Of a stretch of 64,000 nucleotides of DNA, positions 1 to 7,975 are shown piece by piece; position 1 is the stretch's first letter; every line of letters starts with the position of its first letter. The DNA lies in contig JACEUQ010000002.1 of the NCBI GenBank assembly GCA_024998815.1, forward strand, positions 1,614,617 to 1,678,616. Direction: 5' to 3'. This DNA is from Opitutus sp. (GTDB lineage Bacteria; Verrucomicrobiota; Verrucomicrobiia; Opitutales; Opitutaceae). A program made the translations under genes and the position numbers. The notes under the pieces are model-generated. The model made no database searches. It was not told where the DNA came from and was given only the letters and a program-made list of their open reading frames with translations.

Positions 1-75
1 TGCCTCCAATCCCAAAACGAGCATTGACAACCCCCCCATGAAAATTGTTTTTCAACACTCCTCTAACGAGGTTCT

Positions 76-150
76 TGCCTGGTAGCTCAGTGGCAGAGCA
101 GGTGACTGTTAATCACTTGGTCGTAGGTTCGACCCCTACCCGGGCAGCCA
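76..150 (+). tRNA. tRNA-Asn (GTT)
   Basis: The acceptor stem TGCCTGG/CCGGGCA, the D arm, the anticodon stem GGTGA/TCACT with loop CTGTTAA, the T arm GTAGG-TTCGACC-CCTAC and an encoded CCA are all visible. The anticodon is GTT, so the tRNA reads asparagine codons. Confidence 0.95.
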
Positions 151-154
151 CTTT

Positions 155-191
155 GGCCCCAGAGACTTACAAAAGTTTCTGGGGCTTTTTT
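155..191 (+). terminator. Rho-independent terminator after tRNA-Asn
   Basis: A stem of about 12 bp (GCCCCAGAGACTT with AAGTTTCTGGGGC) around an ACAA loop is followed by six T. It starts five bases after the tRNA CCA end. Confidence 0.85.
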
Positions 192-288
192 GGGCCTAGT
201 TATTTTTCTGCCTGGCCAGTTCTTGGCCACTTTTCAAGTCCTCGGCCCAGGTCGGCAGGCCTCGCCTCACGTCATACGGGGTCGCCCC

Positions 289-920
289 CTACCCCGCCGT
301 CTCCGCATACAGGTACTTCTGGAACCCCGAGAACACCCGGCCGATCTCCTCCGGCCTGCCGCCCAGGTCCGCAACCGCGTCGATGATCGAATTGTTGTAC
401 TTCAACCGCAACAGCGGGCGCAGTTGCGCCGGCTCCAGCTCCTTCACCCCTTCGTTGACGTAGTGGGCCAGCACGAAATCCAAAAACGCCTGCTGCTTGG
501 CGTTGAAATTCGAATTGATATACACCCGCGCCTGATCGGCCCGCTCCGCCCGCGTCACCGGTGGCAACGCGTAAGCCACGTAGGCCAGCACGTCGAACAG
601 GTCGCTCTTTTCGGCCTCAATCAGCTGCTGCATCGCCGCCAACTTGTCCGGCCCGAAATCCTTGTCGGCTAGTCCCTGCAACAGCTTGGCCCGCGTGAGG
701 CCCTCGTCCCATGCCTTGGCTTCGACCACCGCCAACTTGGTGTTTTGAAACACCAGCACGTAGTCGGCGATGTCGGCCTTGCCGCGCCGCCCCTGGCCCT
801 CGATCCGCCCAGCGGTGATGCGGTGCTCGCGCAGGATTTTGCTGCCCTCGACCACGCCCCAGCCCGCCGCGCCTTCAAAGCGGGGTCGATGTGTTAGGCG
901 CGGGTCTCGGCTTCGTTCAT
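289..920 (-). pseudogene. hsdR: Decayed type I restriction subunit R (hsdR remnant)
   Basis: This is a broken HsdR, the translocase/endonuclease subunit of a type I restriction system. The ATG at 920 opens MNEAETRA, then an in-frame TAA and a frameshift precede the conserved N-terminal stretch (GWGVVEGSKILREH, ADYVLVFQNTKLAVVEAKAW) that carries the PD-(D/E)xK nuclease motif VVEAKAW. Directly after WDEGLT the protein jumps to the C-terminal helical domain (LLQGLADKDFG, DLFDVLAYVAYA, ending at QKYLYAETAG). The SF2 helicase domains of several hundred residues are missing. The remaining open frame (289-855, 188 aa) joins the two ends in frame. It lies at the distal end of the hsdM-hsdS remnants. 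Family identity is recognised from sequence; loss of function is inferred from the missing motor. Confidence 0.85.
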
Positions 921-971
921 GGCTGCTTTTTCTTGGGTTTCGTGGTGGCGGCGAGTGGCGGTGCGCAGGCG

Positions 972-1099
972 CCGGACAAGGGAGGGGGCAATTTGCCCCC
1001 TCCCTTTGCCTGCATTACCAAAGCAGTCATGGCCAACCCACAGTGTTCAAAAAGGACGAGGTGGCTCATGGGTGGTGATTCACGGGGTGATAAGGGGAA
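972..1099 (-). pseudogene. Fragment of a second Bro-N/DinD-like gene
   Basis: On the minus strand from the ATG near 1069 the sequence begins MSHLVLFEH, identical to the first nine residues of the complete gene just upstream (start 1960), including matching DNA before the ATG. It then jumps to KGGGKLPPPL, which resembles the KGGGTNCPPL segment of the intact gene, and loses homology. It appears to be a deletion remnant of a tandem duplicate. Confidence 0.5.
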
Positions 1100-1123
1100 C
1101 CTGGCTCGGGGCAACCGTGGCGT

Positions 1124-1960
1124 TCATTTGACCTTTTTCGCGGTCTTGGCCGGAGGGAGATAGTTTTCGCCGGTGACCACTTTGCCGCCGGTCTTGGCTT
1201 CCAGCGCCAGCCGCGCGTTTTTGGCGATCCGCCCGCCCGTCTTGGCGGCGACTTTATTTTCAACCATGCCGGTGGCCGCCACGCTCTCGGCGATCTGCCG
1301 GGTGGATAACTCCGCCAGCGCCGTGAAAATCAGCTCCGCCTCGCTCATGTGGGCGCGCAGGTTGTCGGTCGGCCGCTCCAGCGCCTTGTGCTCCCGGTAT
1401 TCCGACGGGGTCATGCCAAAAGTGGCTTTACTGATTTCGGCGGTGAGGATGGCGTATTCCTTGTCGGCCTTGACCCCGCGTTTTTTCCACTCGTCGGTCA
1501 GCTCGTCGCGCACCGCGATCCCGCGCATCCGCTTTTCGATCCACGCCTCAGAATACCCCTTCTGGCGGTAGATTTCCTTCATCCGGCGGGCGGCGAGTTC
1601 GGGGTTCTCGATTTCCTGTAACCGCTCATAGCCGACCTGGGCCAGCCACCGTTTGAACGGCTCGGCCTTGGGCGATGGGATCGACTGGATGAGGCGCAAG
1701 ATACCCGGCGTACTCCAGCAAAGGAGTTTCTGCGGTCCCCCGGCGGTTTCAAAAAGCAGTGCAAGGGGGGGGCAATTTGTCCCCCCCCCTTTGAACGCCT
1801 CGCCCAGCAGCGGATCGCGTTTGCGCAGTTTTTTCAGGTAATCGGCGGGATTGGCCGAGTCGGTGAGCGCGGCGACGATATCGACGATGACAAACCACCA
1901 TGCTTCGCCGTGCCAGACGCGGCGGACCTGCTTGTGCTCAAAAAGGACGAGGTGGCTCAT
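1124..1960 (-). CDS. Bro-N domain protein, DinD-like
   Basis: A 278-residue protein with an N-terminal Bro-N DNA-binding domain (about residues 10-110; VRRVWHGEAWWFVIVDIVAAL and LIQSIPSPKAEPFKRWLAQV are typical). The remainder (GYERLQEIENPELAARR, then the TPSEYREHKAL region) resembles the DNA damage-inducible protein D family. Such genes often sit inside type I restriction loci, as here between hsdS and hsdR. The last 40 residues are lysine- and alanine-rich. The middle contains a G/C homopolymer-rich segment coding KGGGTNCPPL. The frame is intact, unlike the flanking hsd genes. The role in the locus is unknown. Confidence 0.8.
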   Translation of the reverse strand: MSHLVLFEHKQVRRVWHGEAWWFVIVDIVAALTDSANPADYLKKLRKRDPLLGEAFKGGGTNCPPLALLFETAGGPQKLLCWSTPGILRLIQSIPSPKAEPFKRWLAQVGYERLQEIENPELAARRMKEIYRQKGYSEAWIEKRMRGIAVRDELTDEWKKRGVKADKEYAILTAEISKATFGMTPSEYREHKALERPTDNLRAHMSEAELIFTALAELSTRQIAESVAATGMVENKVAAKTGGRIAKNARLALEAKTGGKVVTGENYLPPAKTAKKVK

Positions 1961-2016
1961 GGGCGGTGATCGGCAGTGTTTTAATTGAACCCGGACGGGG
2001 CAAGCGCGGGTTGGGT

Positions 2017-3197
2017 TCAGAGCGCCCCGCTGAAGGCTTGGTGGAGGAGCGACTTTTTGAGCGCCGCCAGCTTTTGCTCGTACAGGCCGGCCAGGCGTTG
2101 GGTTTCGGCGGAGAGGGCGTCGAGTTCGGCGACGACACGATCTTGCTCACTTAAATCGGCAGGGAATGCCAATCAAACTTCCCTGATTTCTTCCAAATGA
2201 AGATTGGGAACACCGACGCCTTTGAGTCGCTTGTTGAATTGATCCTTGGCCGCTGGTGAGTTGATGAAATGGAGCAGGAAACGCGGACGCATTACTGGTA
2301 GTGCCCGCAACAGCGCCAAGCTCACGTAAATATCGAAAATGGTATCGCGATCAACGATCGCCGCCACGCCAGTAGTTCCATTCTTTGCGAGCAAGATGTC
2401 GTTGAGTCGGGGCGCAACCCGCTTGTGCATTTCAAGGTGCTGCTTCGTGTCGATATACTTGATGCGGTCCCAATCGATTGTTCCGCTGGTGACGTTGCGG
2501 GATGAAAGAAAGACAATGCCCTCATCAAAATACGTCGGCGTTTGATGCGTGCCGTCGGTGATCTTCTCGCAGACCTCTTCAGATGTTTCTCCACCCAACC
2601 CGGGCCGCGCTGGGTGAAGACGGCGTGGAGGTGGCTGTCGAAGAGGGCGCGGGCGTTTTTGAGGTTCTGTTCGGCGTGGGCTTGGGCGGTGGCCAGGCCC
2701 GCAAACGCTTCGTCGAGCACCCCCACGATCCGCTCCTGCTCCGCCAGCGGGGGCACGGGCATCACCTGTGCTCGCACGTCGCCATCCGTGACTGCTGGAT
2801 AACTCGCGCCTTTCTGAAGGCTTTCCATTTGTCCGATGAAACTCTCGGTGAAGAGCGAGTAGAAGACGAAGCGGTGGTCGATACCCTGCTTCGGCCGGAG
2901 AACGAAATAGCCGGTGCTGCAAACTTGCTGGTCAAGATGCGCCGGCACGATGGCGATTCGTTGCAGCGTGGGGCGAATCGTCGCGAAGATGATGTCGTTG
3001 GTTCGGACCATTTTTCGCGCCCGACTCGGCGCATCTTGTCCTTTGAGGCGCTGCGTTTCCTCAATTTCAAAGGTCGTATTGGAAACCCTGGAAACGTCGA
3101 TGTAGTCGAACTCCGCATCGGGAGTCAGCAGTGGGTTAATCGTCTCCGTTTTTTGGAGAATCTCGCCCAGCGTCTTCGTCTCCCACCCCGCCTTCAT
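2017..3197 (-). pseudogene. hsdS: Type I restriction specificity subunit S with two frameshifts
   Basis: HsdS selects the DNA target through two target-recognition domains. The frame from ATG 3197 (MKAGWETKTLGEIL) covers TRD1 and the central helix (PVPPLAEQERIVGVLDEAFA, NLKNARALFDSHL). Near 2590 the frame shifts and TRD2 continues in another frame (CEKITDGTHQTPTYF to VPNLHLEEIREV). A second frameshift near 2170 leads to the conserved tail (LSEQDRVVAELDALSAE, LYEQKLAALKKSLLHQAFSG) ending at 2017. Both halves are recognisable, so the gene is recent but broken, unless the two indels are assembly errors. An alternative start at 3254 exists but lacks homology. Confidence 0.8.
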
Positions 3198-3290
3198 AGC
3201 AGCCCCTTGCTGTTGGCAGGCACATGGGAGCTTTTGATTTTCACTGGCTTTCATTTCCCCGATCCCTTCCGGAGGGGCAAAGCCCCGGCC

Positions 3291-3905
3291 TGACGACAGC
3301 CCAGGGCAACGCCCTGGGTTACGGGTTCGGAAAACCCTGAGGGCTGAAGGCCCGCCCGAACCCGTCCCCCCGGTCGATCAATCCCACACATAACGTTCAT
3401 CAAAGGCAAGGTTGTGGCGCAGAAGAAAGGCCCGGTATTCCTCCTGAAATGATTTCTTCCGGTGGTGTTCGCGTTGGCCGGCAATGTAGTGGCGGACGGT
3501 TTCCACGTTTGATTCTGAAACGGCAAATGCGCCGTATCCGGCTTGCCACGCAAATGCGGCGAATTCAGGACCTTGGGTTTTGATCCATTTAGACGAGGAT
3601 TTTTTAACGTCTTCGACGGCTTGGCTGATGGAGACGGTTCTGGCCAGGTCGAAGAGCACATGAGCGTGGTCTTCCACCGAGTTGATGAGCACGGCAGGGC
3701 AGCCGAGATTTTGCAGGACGGTTGCCATGTAGCCGTGCAAGGAATCGCGGACGGCATCGGTGATGACGGGGAGACGGTTTTTCGTGCTGAAAACGAGGTG
3801 AATATGGAGCCGGGCAAGGGACTGGGGCATCGATTGGGGCGCCCTTTCAGGGCTTTGGGGATTACGGCGGTGGGGCTCCCAGGGCGTTGCCCTGGGCTGA
3901 CGTAA
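3291..3905. repeat. REP-like hairpins flanking the RAYT
   Basis: CAGCCCAGGGCAACGCCCTGGG at about 3297-3318 and its inverted counterpart CCCAGGGCGTTGCCCTGGGCTG at about 3878-3899 flank the IS200-type transposase. Each is itself an imperfect palindrome. REP-like hairpins next to a Y1 transposase are the hallmark of REP-associated tyrosine transposases. Confidence 0.6.
3378..3830 (-). CDS. IS200/IS605-family (REP-associated) Y1 transposase
   Basis: A 150-residue Y1 HUH endonuclease. It opens with LHIHLVFSTKNR, carries the HUH-type pair HAHVLF near residue 57, and has the candidate nucleophile tyrosine in VRHYIAGQREHHRKKSF. It ends EEYRAFLLRHNLAFDERYVWD, a typical tail of the REP-associated group. 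It cuts and joins single-stranded DNA at hairpins, and REP-like hairpins lie on both sides. It sits inside the kilA-N gene of the restriction locus and truncates it. The frame is intact. Confidence 0.85.
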   Translation of the reverse strand: MPQSLARLHIHLVFSTKNRLPVITDAVRDSLHGYMATVLQNLGCPAVLINSVEDHAHVLFDLARTVSISQAVEDVKKSSSKWIKTQGPEFAAFAWQAGYGAFAVSESNVETVRHYIAGQREHHRKKSFQEEYRAFLLRHNLAFDERYVWD

Positions 3906-4054
3906 GTTGCCCCTTTGGGGCGATTAAGCCACCTGCGAGGGCTGCCGCTAAGCCTCGGGCTCTGGGTCCCGACGTGGGCTGACCCACTGGGGCGGTTAAG
4001 GCAACCAAAACCACGTGCTCCTTTGGCGTGGATGGATGCAGCACCGGTAAGACT

Positions 4055-4294
4055 GTTGAGTCCCGCCTGCTTTTTAATCCCATCGAATTCGATGGGATTA
4101 AAACCGGGATTGTTGATCTGCTCCCAGAGACCGAGGAACTCGATGGTGTTGCGGTTGCGTAGCCAGTTGAAGATCAGGTAATCCGTGCGTTCCGGGTCTT
4201 TGTAGCGGGCGATGTCGGTCAGGCAGACGTAATCCTGGTTGTTGACGCCGGTGAGGCGGACTTCGCGGGAGAGGACTTCGATTTTTTTAGGCAT
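4055..4294 (-). pseudogene. KilA-N domain protein, 3' truncated
   Basis: From ATG 4294 the protein reads MPKKIEVLSREVRLTGVNN, DYVCLTDIARYKDPERTDYL and then LRNRNTIEFLGLWEQINNPG, a KilA-N DNA-binding domain. Homology stops after KQAGLNS near 4060, where the RAYT insertion begins, so roughly two thirds of the usual protein is lost. Its start overlaps the hsdM stop by 8 bp. KilA-N genes are common passengers between hsdM and hsdS. The codons for NPIEFDGIK form a perfect 30-bp palindrome. Confidence 0.75.
4072..4101. repeat. Perfect 30-bp palindrome inside kilA-N
   Basis: TTTAATCCCATCGAA is followed at once by its exact reverse complement, with no spacer. It is part of the coding sequence (NPIEFDGIK), so it may be coincidence or a selected cruciform or operator. 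Confidence 0.8.
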
Positions 4295-4770
4295 GGGTAT
4301 TCCCGGTGTGCAGGAGTTGCTTAATGTTCCCCAACACCTCGGCGCTCTCGGCGTCCAAGGCGGCGATTTCGTCCATGATTTCCTGCGGGCTGCGGTGCAC
4401 CACCACCTCGCCACCAGTCGGGTTTTTCACCGAGAGGTCGTACCCTTCGACTGCGCTCAGGGACCGGACATCCACGCTCCAGCTTTTCGGCGAGTCGGCT
4501 TTGGTTTTCTGGAGCTCGATGAACTCGGCCAGGTCGGCGTCGTTGAGCGGGTTGGTTTTGCCCATGTTGCGGCCCGGCTCGAGCTGGTAAAACCAGACAT
4601 TGCGGGTGGGCGCGCCCTTTTCGAAAAACAGCACCACGGTTTTGACGCCGGCCCCGATGAAGGTGCCGCCGGGACAATCGAGGACGGTGTGGAGGTTGCA
4701 CTCTTCCAAAAGCTTTTGGCGCAGGCTGACCGAGGCGTGTGAAGGGAGACGGAAACGGACGAAGGAAGGG
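4287..4770 (-). pseudogene. hsdM: Type I methyltransferase subunit M, C-terminal fragment
   Basis: The C-terminal part of the adenine methyltransferase HsdM remains. RQKLLEECNLHTVLDCPGG, GVKTVVLFFEKG and VWFYQLEPGRNMGKTNPLN are typical of the region after the catalytic NPPF motif. The AdoMet-binding and NPPF parts are absent; the frame fades out near 4770 with no start codon. The hsdM 5' end has therefore been deleted and the system cannot methylate. The last bases overlap the kilA-N start. Confidence 0.8.
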
Positions 4771-4852
4771 GCGGCACTGTAAGCTGCACGGAAGCCTGAA
4801 ACACGTGTGCGGGAGCTCCCGGAATCAAACCGTTAGCCACTGAGTCTTAGCT

Positions 4853-4915
4853 TGATTGGCCGGGGACGGCCAACCCTACAACGGGCTGTGCAGGGTTGGC
4901 CGTCCGTGGCCAAAT
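4853..4915. repeat. Inverted repeat GGCCGGGGACGGCCAACCCTAC family, copy 1
   Basis: TTGGCCGGGGACGGCCAACCCT is followed after a short loop by AGGGTTGGCCGTCCGTGGCCAA, giving a long hairpin. The same family recurs at 42377-42440. Confidence 0.75.
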
Positions 4916-4962
4916 CCGCGATAGGCTAAATCTTAACGCGAATTAGAATAACCCACCTGGGG

Positions 4963-5247
4963 TTAAGCGGGCTTGTTGGCGCCTGCGTTGCGGATCTGCT
5001 CGAAGGTGCCCTCGATGAGTTTTTTACCCTGCTCGCCGATGTTGTGATAGATGCTGGTCATCGTCTGGATCGTGCTGGCGGCCGGGCCGGCAAAGGTGAA
5101 CTCGCACTCGGTCACTTCGCATTGGTTGAGCGCGAAAGGGCCATAGCCGAGCACGACGAAGCGGCATTTGGTGAATTTGCAGCCCTCGTACTCGTGGAAA
5201 TCGAGGATGACTTCTTCGTTGGTAAACTGGTTTTTAACAATCTTCAT
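4963..5247 (-). CDS. Conserved hypothetical protein, pentapeptide-like strand pattern
   Basis: A 94-residue soluble protein starting MKIVKNQFTNEEVILDFHEY. The stretch CKFTKCRFVVLGYGPF, CEVTECEFTF shows alternating Cys/Phe spacing like a short right-handed beta helix. I chose the ATG at 5247 because upstream codons run into a tandem DNA repeat. The C-terminal part (MTSIYHNIGEQGKKLIEGTF) is helical. No function can be assigned. Confidence 0.7.
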   Translation of the reverse strand: MKIVKNQFTNEEVILDFHEYEGCKFTKCRFVVLGYGPFALNQCEVTECEFTFAGPAASTIQTMTSIYHNIGEQGKKLIEGTFEQIRNAGANKPA

Positions 5248-5294
5248 AAGCTGATTTCTGGGTGGGTGGTTGATAAATGCCCCTAAGGGATTTG

Positions 5295-5344
5295 GCCGCT
5301 GTTCGCCGCTGTTCGCCGCTGTTCGCCGCTGTTCGCCGCCGTTC
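5295..5344. repeat. Tandem decamer repeat, five units
   Basis: Five head-to-tail copies of GCCGCTGTTC, the last with one change, lie between two divergent small genes (starts at 5247 and 5502). Confidence 0.95.
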
Positions 5345-5501
5345 AACACTAACCTCCCGCGGCCTCGAAGTTAATTCACGCTACCGCCATGAACGTGCCC
5401 CAGCCACTCGCCGCTGGACGACTGGGCGTGAGGCTATTGAAGGTGCGGGAACCGTCGCGGCGGGCTTGAGTTTCAGGCGTTCGCTTGCACGGTGTGCGTT
5501 T

Positions 5502-5786
<285 letters not shown>

Positions 5787-5798
5787 GCTCCTAGCTCC

Positions 5799-6956
5799 TA
5801 GTGTAGTGTGCGAGAAATAGTGTAACTAAATTAACGGCCGAGCGTCTGTAGCTGAATGAGAAAAGCAGCCCCAGTTAATTTGAAGGAGGAGCAGAAGGCC
5901 GAATTGAGCGCATGGGCGAAACGAGGCGGCACACCGCAGAAGCATGCCCAGCGGTGCCGGATCGTGCTGCTTGCCGCTGAAGGCAACGGCAACGAATGGA
6001 TCGGCAATAAGTTGGGAATGAGTCGGCAGAAGGTGGCGCGCTGGCGGGGGCGTTATTTGGAGTCGGGGTTGCCGGGACTGCTACGGGACCGTGCCGGGCG
6101 AGGTCGTCGCGCCAAGATCAAGCCGGAGGACAAGGCCGAACTGATACGGCGCACACTGGAGGAAACACCTCCCATGGCGACACAGTGGAGCACGCGGCGC
6201 ATGGCGGCAGTCAGCGGACTGGCCGCCAGCAGCGTAGGCCTGATCTGGCGCAACCACGGAGTGAAACCGCACTTGGTGCGGGGCTTCAAATTATCGAAGG
6301 ACAAGCGCTTTGTGGAGAAGCTCGAGGAGATCGTCGGGCTCTATCTCAACGCCCCCGAGCACGCCTTGGTTTTGTGCTGCGATGAAAAAAGCCAGATCCA
6401 AGCTCTGGACCGCAGCCAACCCGGCCTGCCTTTGCGACAAGGCAAGGTGGCAACCCAAACCCACGACTATAAGCGTCACGGCACCACAACACTCTTCGCC
6501 GCCCTCAATATGGCCGACGGAAAGGTCATCGGTACCTGCCAAAAACGCCACCGCCATCAGGAATGGTTGAAGTTCCTGCGCCTGATCGACGCGAGCACCC
6601 CGCCCGACAAGCCCCTGCACCTCATCGTCGACAACTATGCCACCCACAAGCACGAGAAGGTCCGCCGCTGGCTGGCCAAGCACCCTCGTTTCACGATCCA
6701 CTTTACCCCAACGTCGGCTTCCTGGCTGAACATGGTCGAACGCTTTTTCCGTGATCTTACCGTCAATCGCCTCCGCCGCAGCATCTTCAGGAGCCTCGAC
6801 GAACTGCTCGCTGCCATCGAAACCTACTTGGCCGATCATAACCGCTCGCCCAAACCCTTCATCTGGACTGCCAAGGCCTCCGACATCCTCGCCAAGGTTC
6901 AGCGCGCCCGCTCATCGATCAATAATAAGTAGTGTTATTTATCGTCCACTATACTA
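5799..6956 (+). mobile_element. IS630-family element A with TA target duplication
   Basis: The ends GTGTAGTGTGCGAGAAATA (5801 on) and, reversed from 6954, GTATAGTGGACGATAAATA form imperfect inverted repeats. TA flanks both ends (5799-5800 and 6955-6956), as expected for IS630. The body is 1154 bp and encodes one intact transposase. Confidence 0.85.
5856..6932 (+). CDS. IS630-family transposase
   Basis: A 358-residue DDE transposase. Residues 1-110 hold a helix-turn-helix pair (NEWIGNKLGMSRQKVARWRG). The catalytic core shows Asp in VLCCDEKSQIQALD, Asp in LIVDNYATHKH and Glu in SWLNMVERFF, with the typical FTPTSASWLN block. It cuts DNA at its terminal repeats and inserts at TA. The frame is intact, so the element may be active. 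It differs clearly from the IS630 at 20168. Confidence 0.95.
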   Translation: MRKAAPVNLKEEQKAELSAWAKRGGTPQKHAQRCRIVLLAAEGNGNEWIGNKLGMSRQKVARWRGRYLESGLPGLLRDRAGRGRRAKIKPEDKAELIRRTLEETPPMATQWSTRRMAAVSGLAASSVGLIWRNHGVKPHLVRGFKLSKDKRFVEKLEEIVGLYLNAPEHALVLCCDEKSQIQALDRSQPGLPLRQGKVATQTHDYKRHGTTTLFAALNMADGKVIGTCQKRHRHQEWLKFLRLIDASTPPDKPLHLIVDNYATHKHEKVRRWLAKHPRFTIHFTPTSASWLNMVERFFRDLTVNRLRRSIFRSLDELLAAIETYLADHNRSPKPFIWTAKASDILAKVQRARSSINNK

Positions 6957-7044
6957 GCTCCTAGCTCACAGCTCCTAGCTCCTAGCTCACAGCTCACAGC
7001 TCCTAGCTCCTAGCTCACAGCTCCTAGCTATCCGCTCGCCCACC

Positions 7045-7734
7045 CTACTCCACCGGGACCGTCTGCCCCTTCGACCAATCAACGCTGTACTTCTTATACG
7101 TGTCCTGTGAGGGCGGCGGATTCGGGCCACCCGCAGCCGGTGTCACCATCGCCTTCCCATCCGGCGTACCCGGGCCGTTGCGCTTAAAGAGGAACCGGTT
7201 AATCGACTCGAAAGTCGTGCGCTTTTCCATCTTCGGCTGACGCTGCGCGGCCGCCGTTTTGGCATCGGTCATCCGGCCCTGATACTTGTCGGCCATCTCG
7301 TACTTTTTAATGTCATCACCGGTCGGCTGGCGGTCGAACTTTTCGCCGTTATGGCGGTTTTTATCCCACGTCTTCAACTCGGGCTTGGGCGCGTCCTTGC
7401 GCTCGATCATGGCTTTATCGCGCTTCTCCTTCATCTCGATCGGGGCCCGCTTTTCGCCAACCGGCGCGTTCTTGCGCTCGATTTTATCCGGCGCCTTGAA
7501 GCGTTGATCTTGCAGGCGGTCGTTGCGCTCGATCGGGCGTTGATTGGCTTCTTGGTTGGGCGCGAGGCGGGTGTCGGTCCGCTCGGGCGTGGGCGCAAGC
7601 TGGTCGTTCTTCTTGGACGGGTCGAACTGCGACGGGTCGGCCGCGCGCACGCCGACGACGCCGAGCGATCCCAAGGCCGCAGCGAGGAGCAGTCGTTGGG
7701 TTAACCGACCGAAATCACTTTTGTAAAATGACAT
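7045..7734 (-). CDS. Secreted, highly charged hypothetical protein
   Basis: A 229-residue protein from ATG 7734. An N-terminal signal peptide (RLLLAAALGSLGVVGVRAA) is followed by a long Lys/Glu/Arg/Pro-rich region with few hydrophobics (IERNDRLQDQRFKAPDKIER, KEKRDKAMIERKDAPKPE), probably disordered. The C-terminus is Pro/Gly-rich (GGPNPPPSQDTYKKYSVDW). It should be periplasmic or surface-located. No domain is recognised. Confidence 0.75.
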   Translation of the reverse strand: MSFYKSDFGRLTQRLLLAAALGSLGVVGVRAADPSQFDPSKKNDQLAPTPERTDTRLAPNQEANQRPIERNDRLQDQRFKAPDKIERKNAPVGEKRAPIEMKEKRDKAMIERKDAPKPELKTWDKNRHNGEKFDRQPTGDDIKKYEMADKYQGRMTDAKTAAAQRQPKMEKRTTFESINRFLFKRNGPGTPDGKAMVTPAAGGPNPPPSQDTYKKYSVDWSKGQTVPVE

Positions 7735-7975
7735 ATATATCCACAAGGGGTTCTGCGACAGTTCCAATTCCGTGGGTAAACGCGAAACCAAGACGCCGGA
7801 TTTTTAACCGCGAAGACGAACCAGAGATACTCGAAGCGGATAAATTCAATGGATCAACAGAGATTGCGTTGTCTTTCGCGCACCTTCGCGAGCCTTCGCG
7901 GTTAAATGGATTGGGGGCCGCGTTTTTGTGTCATTTTGTGTTTTTTGTGGCCAATGGCGTGTGGACGACCCGGAG

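Noticed and set aside
45..386. A 113-codon frame across the tRNA
   Set aside because: It covers the tRNA-Asn and its terminator and shows no protein features.
972..1791. G/C-rich palindromes in the Bro-N gene and its fragment as an inserted repeat
   Set aside because: The segment codes for KGGGTNCPPL, which fits the normal length and position of the family, so it is probably native coding sequence.
2173..3254. Two overlapping frames as two separate specificity genes
   Set aside because: They cover consecutive halves of one HsdS protein and join at a single frameshift.
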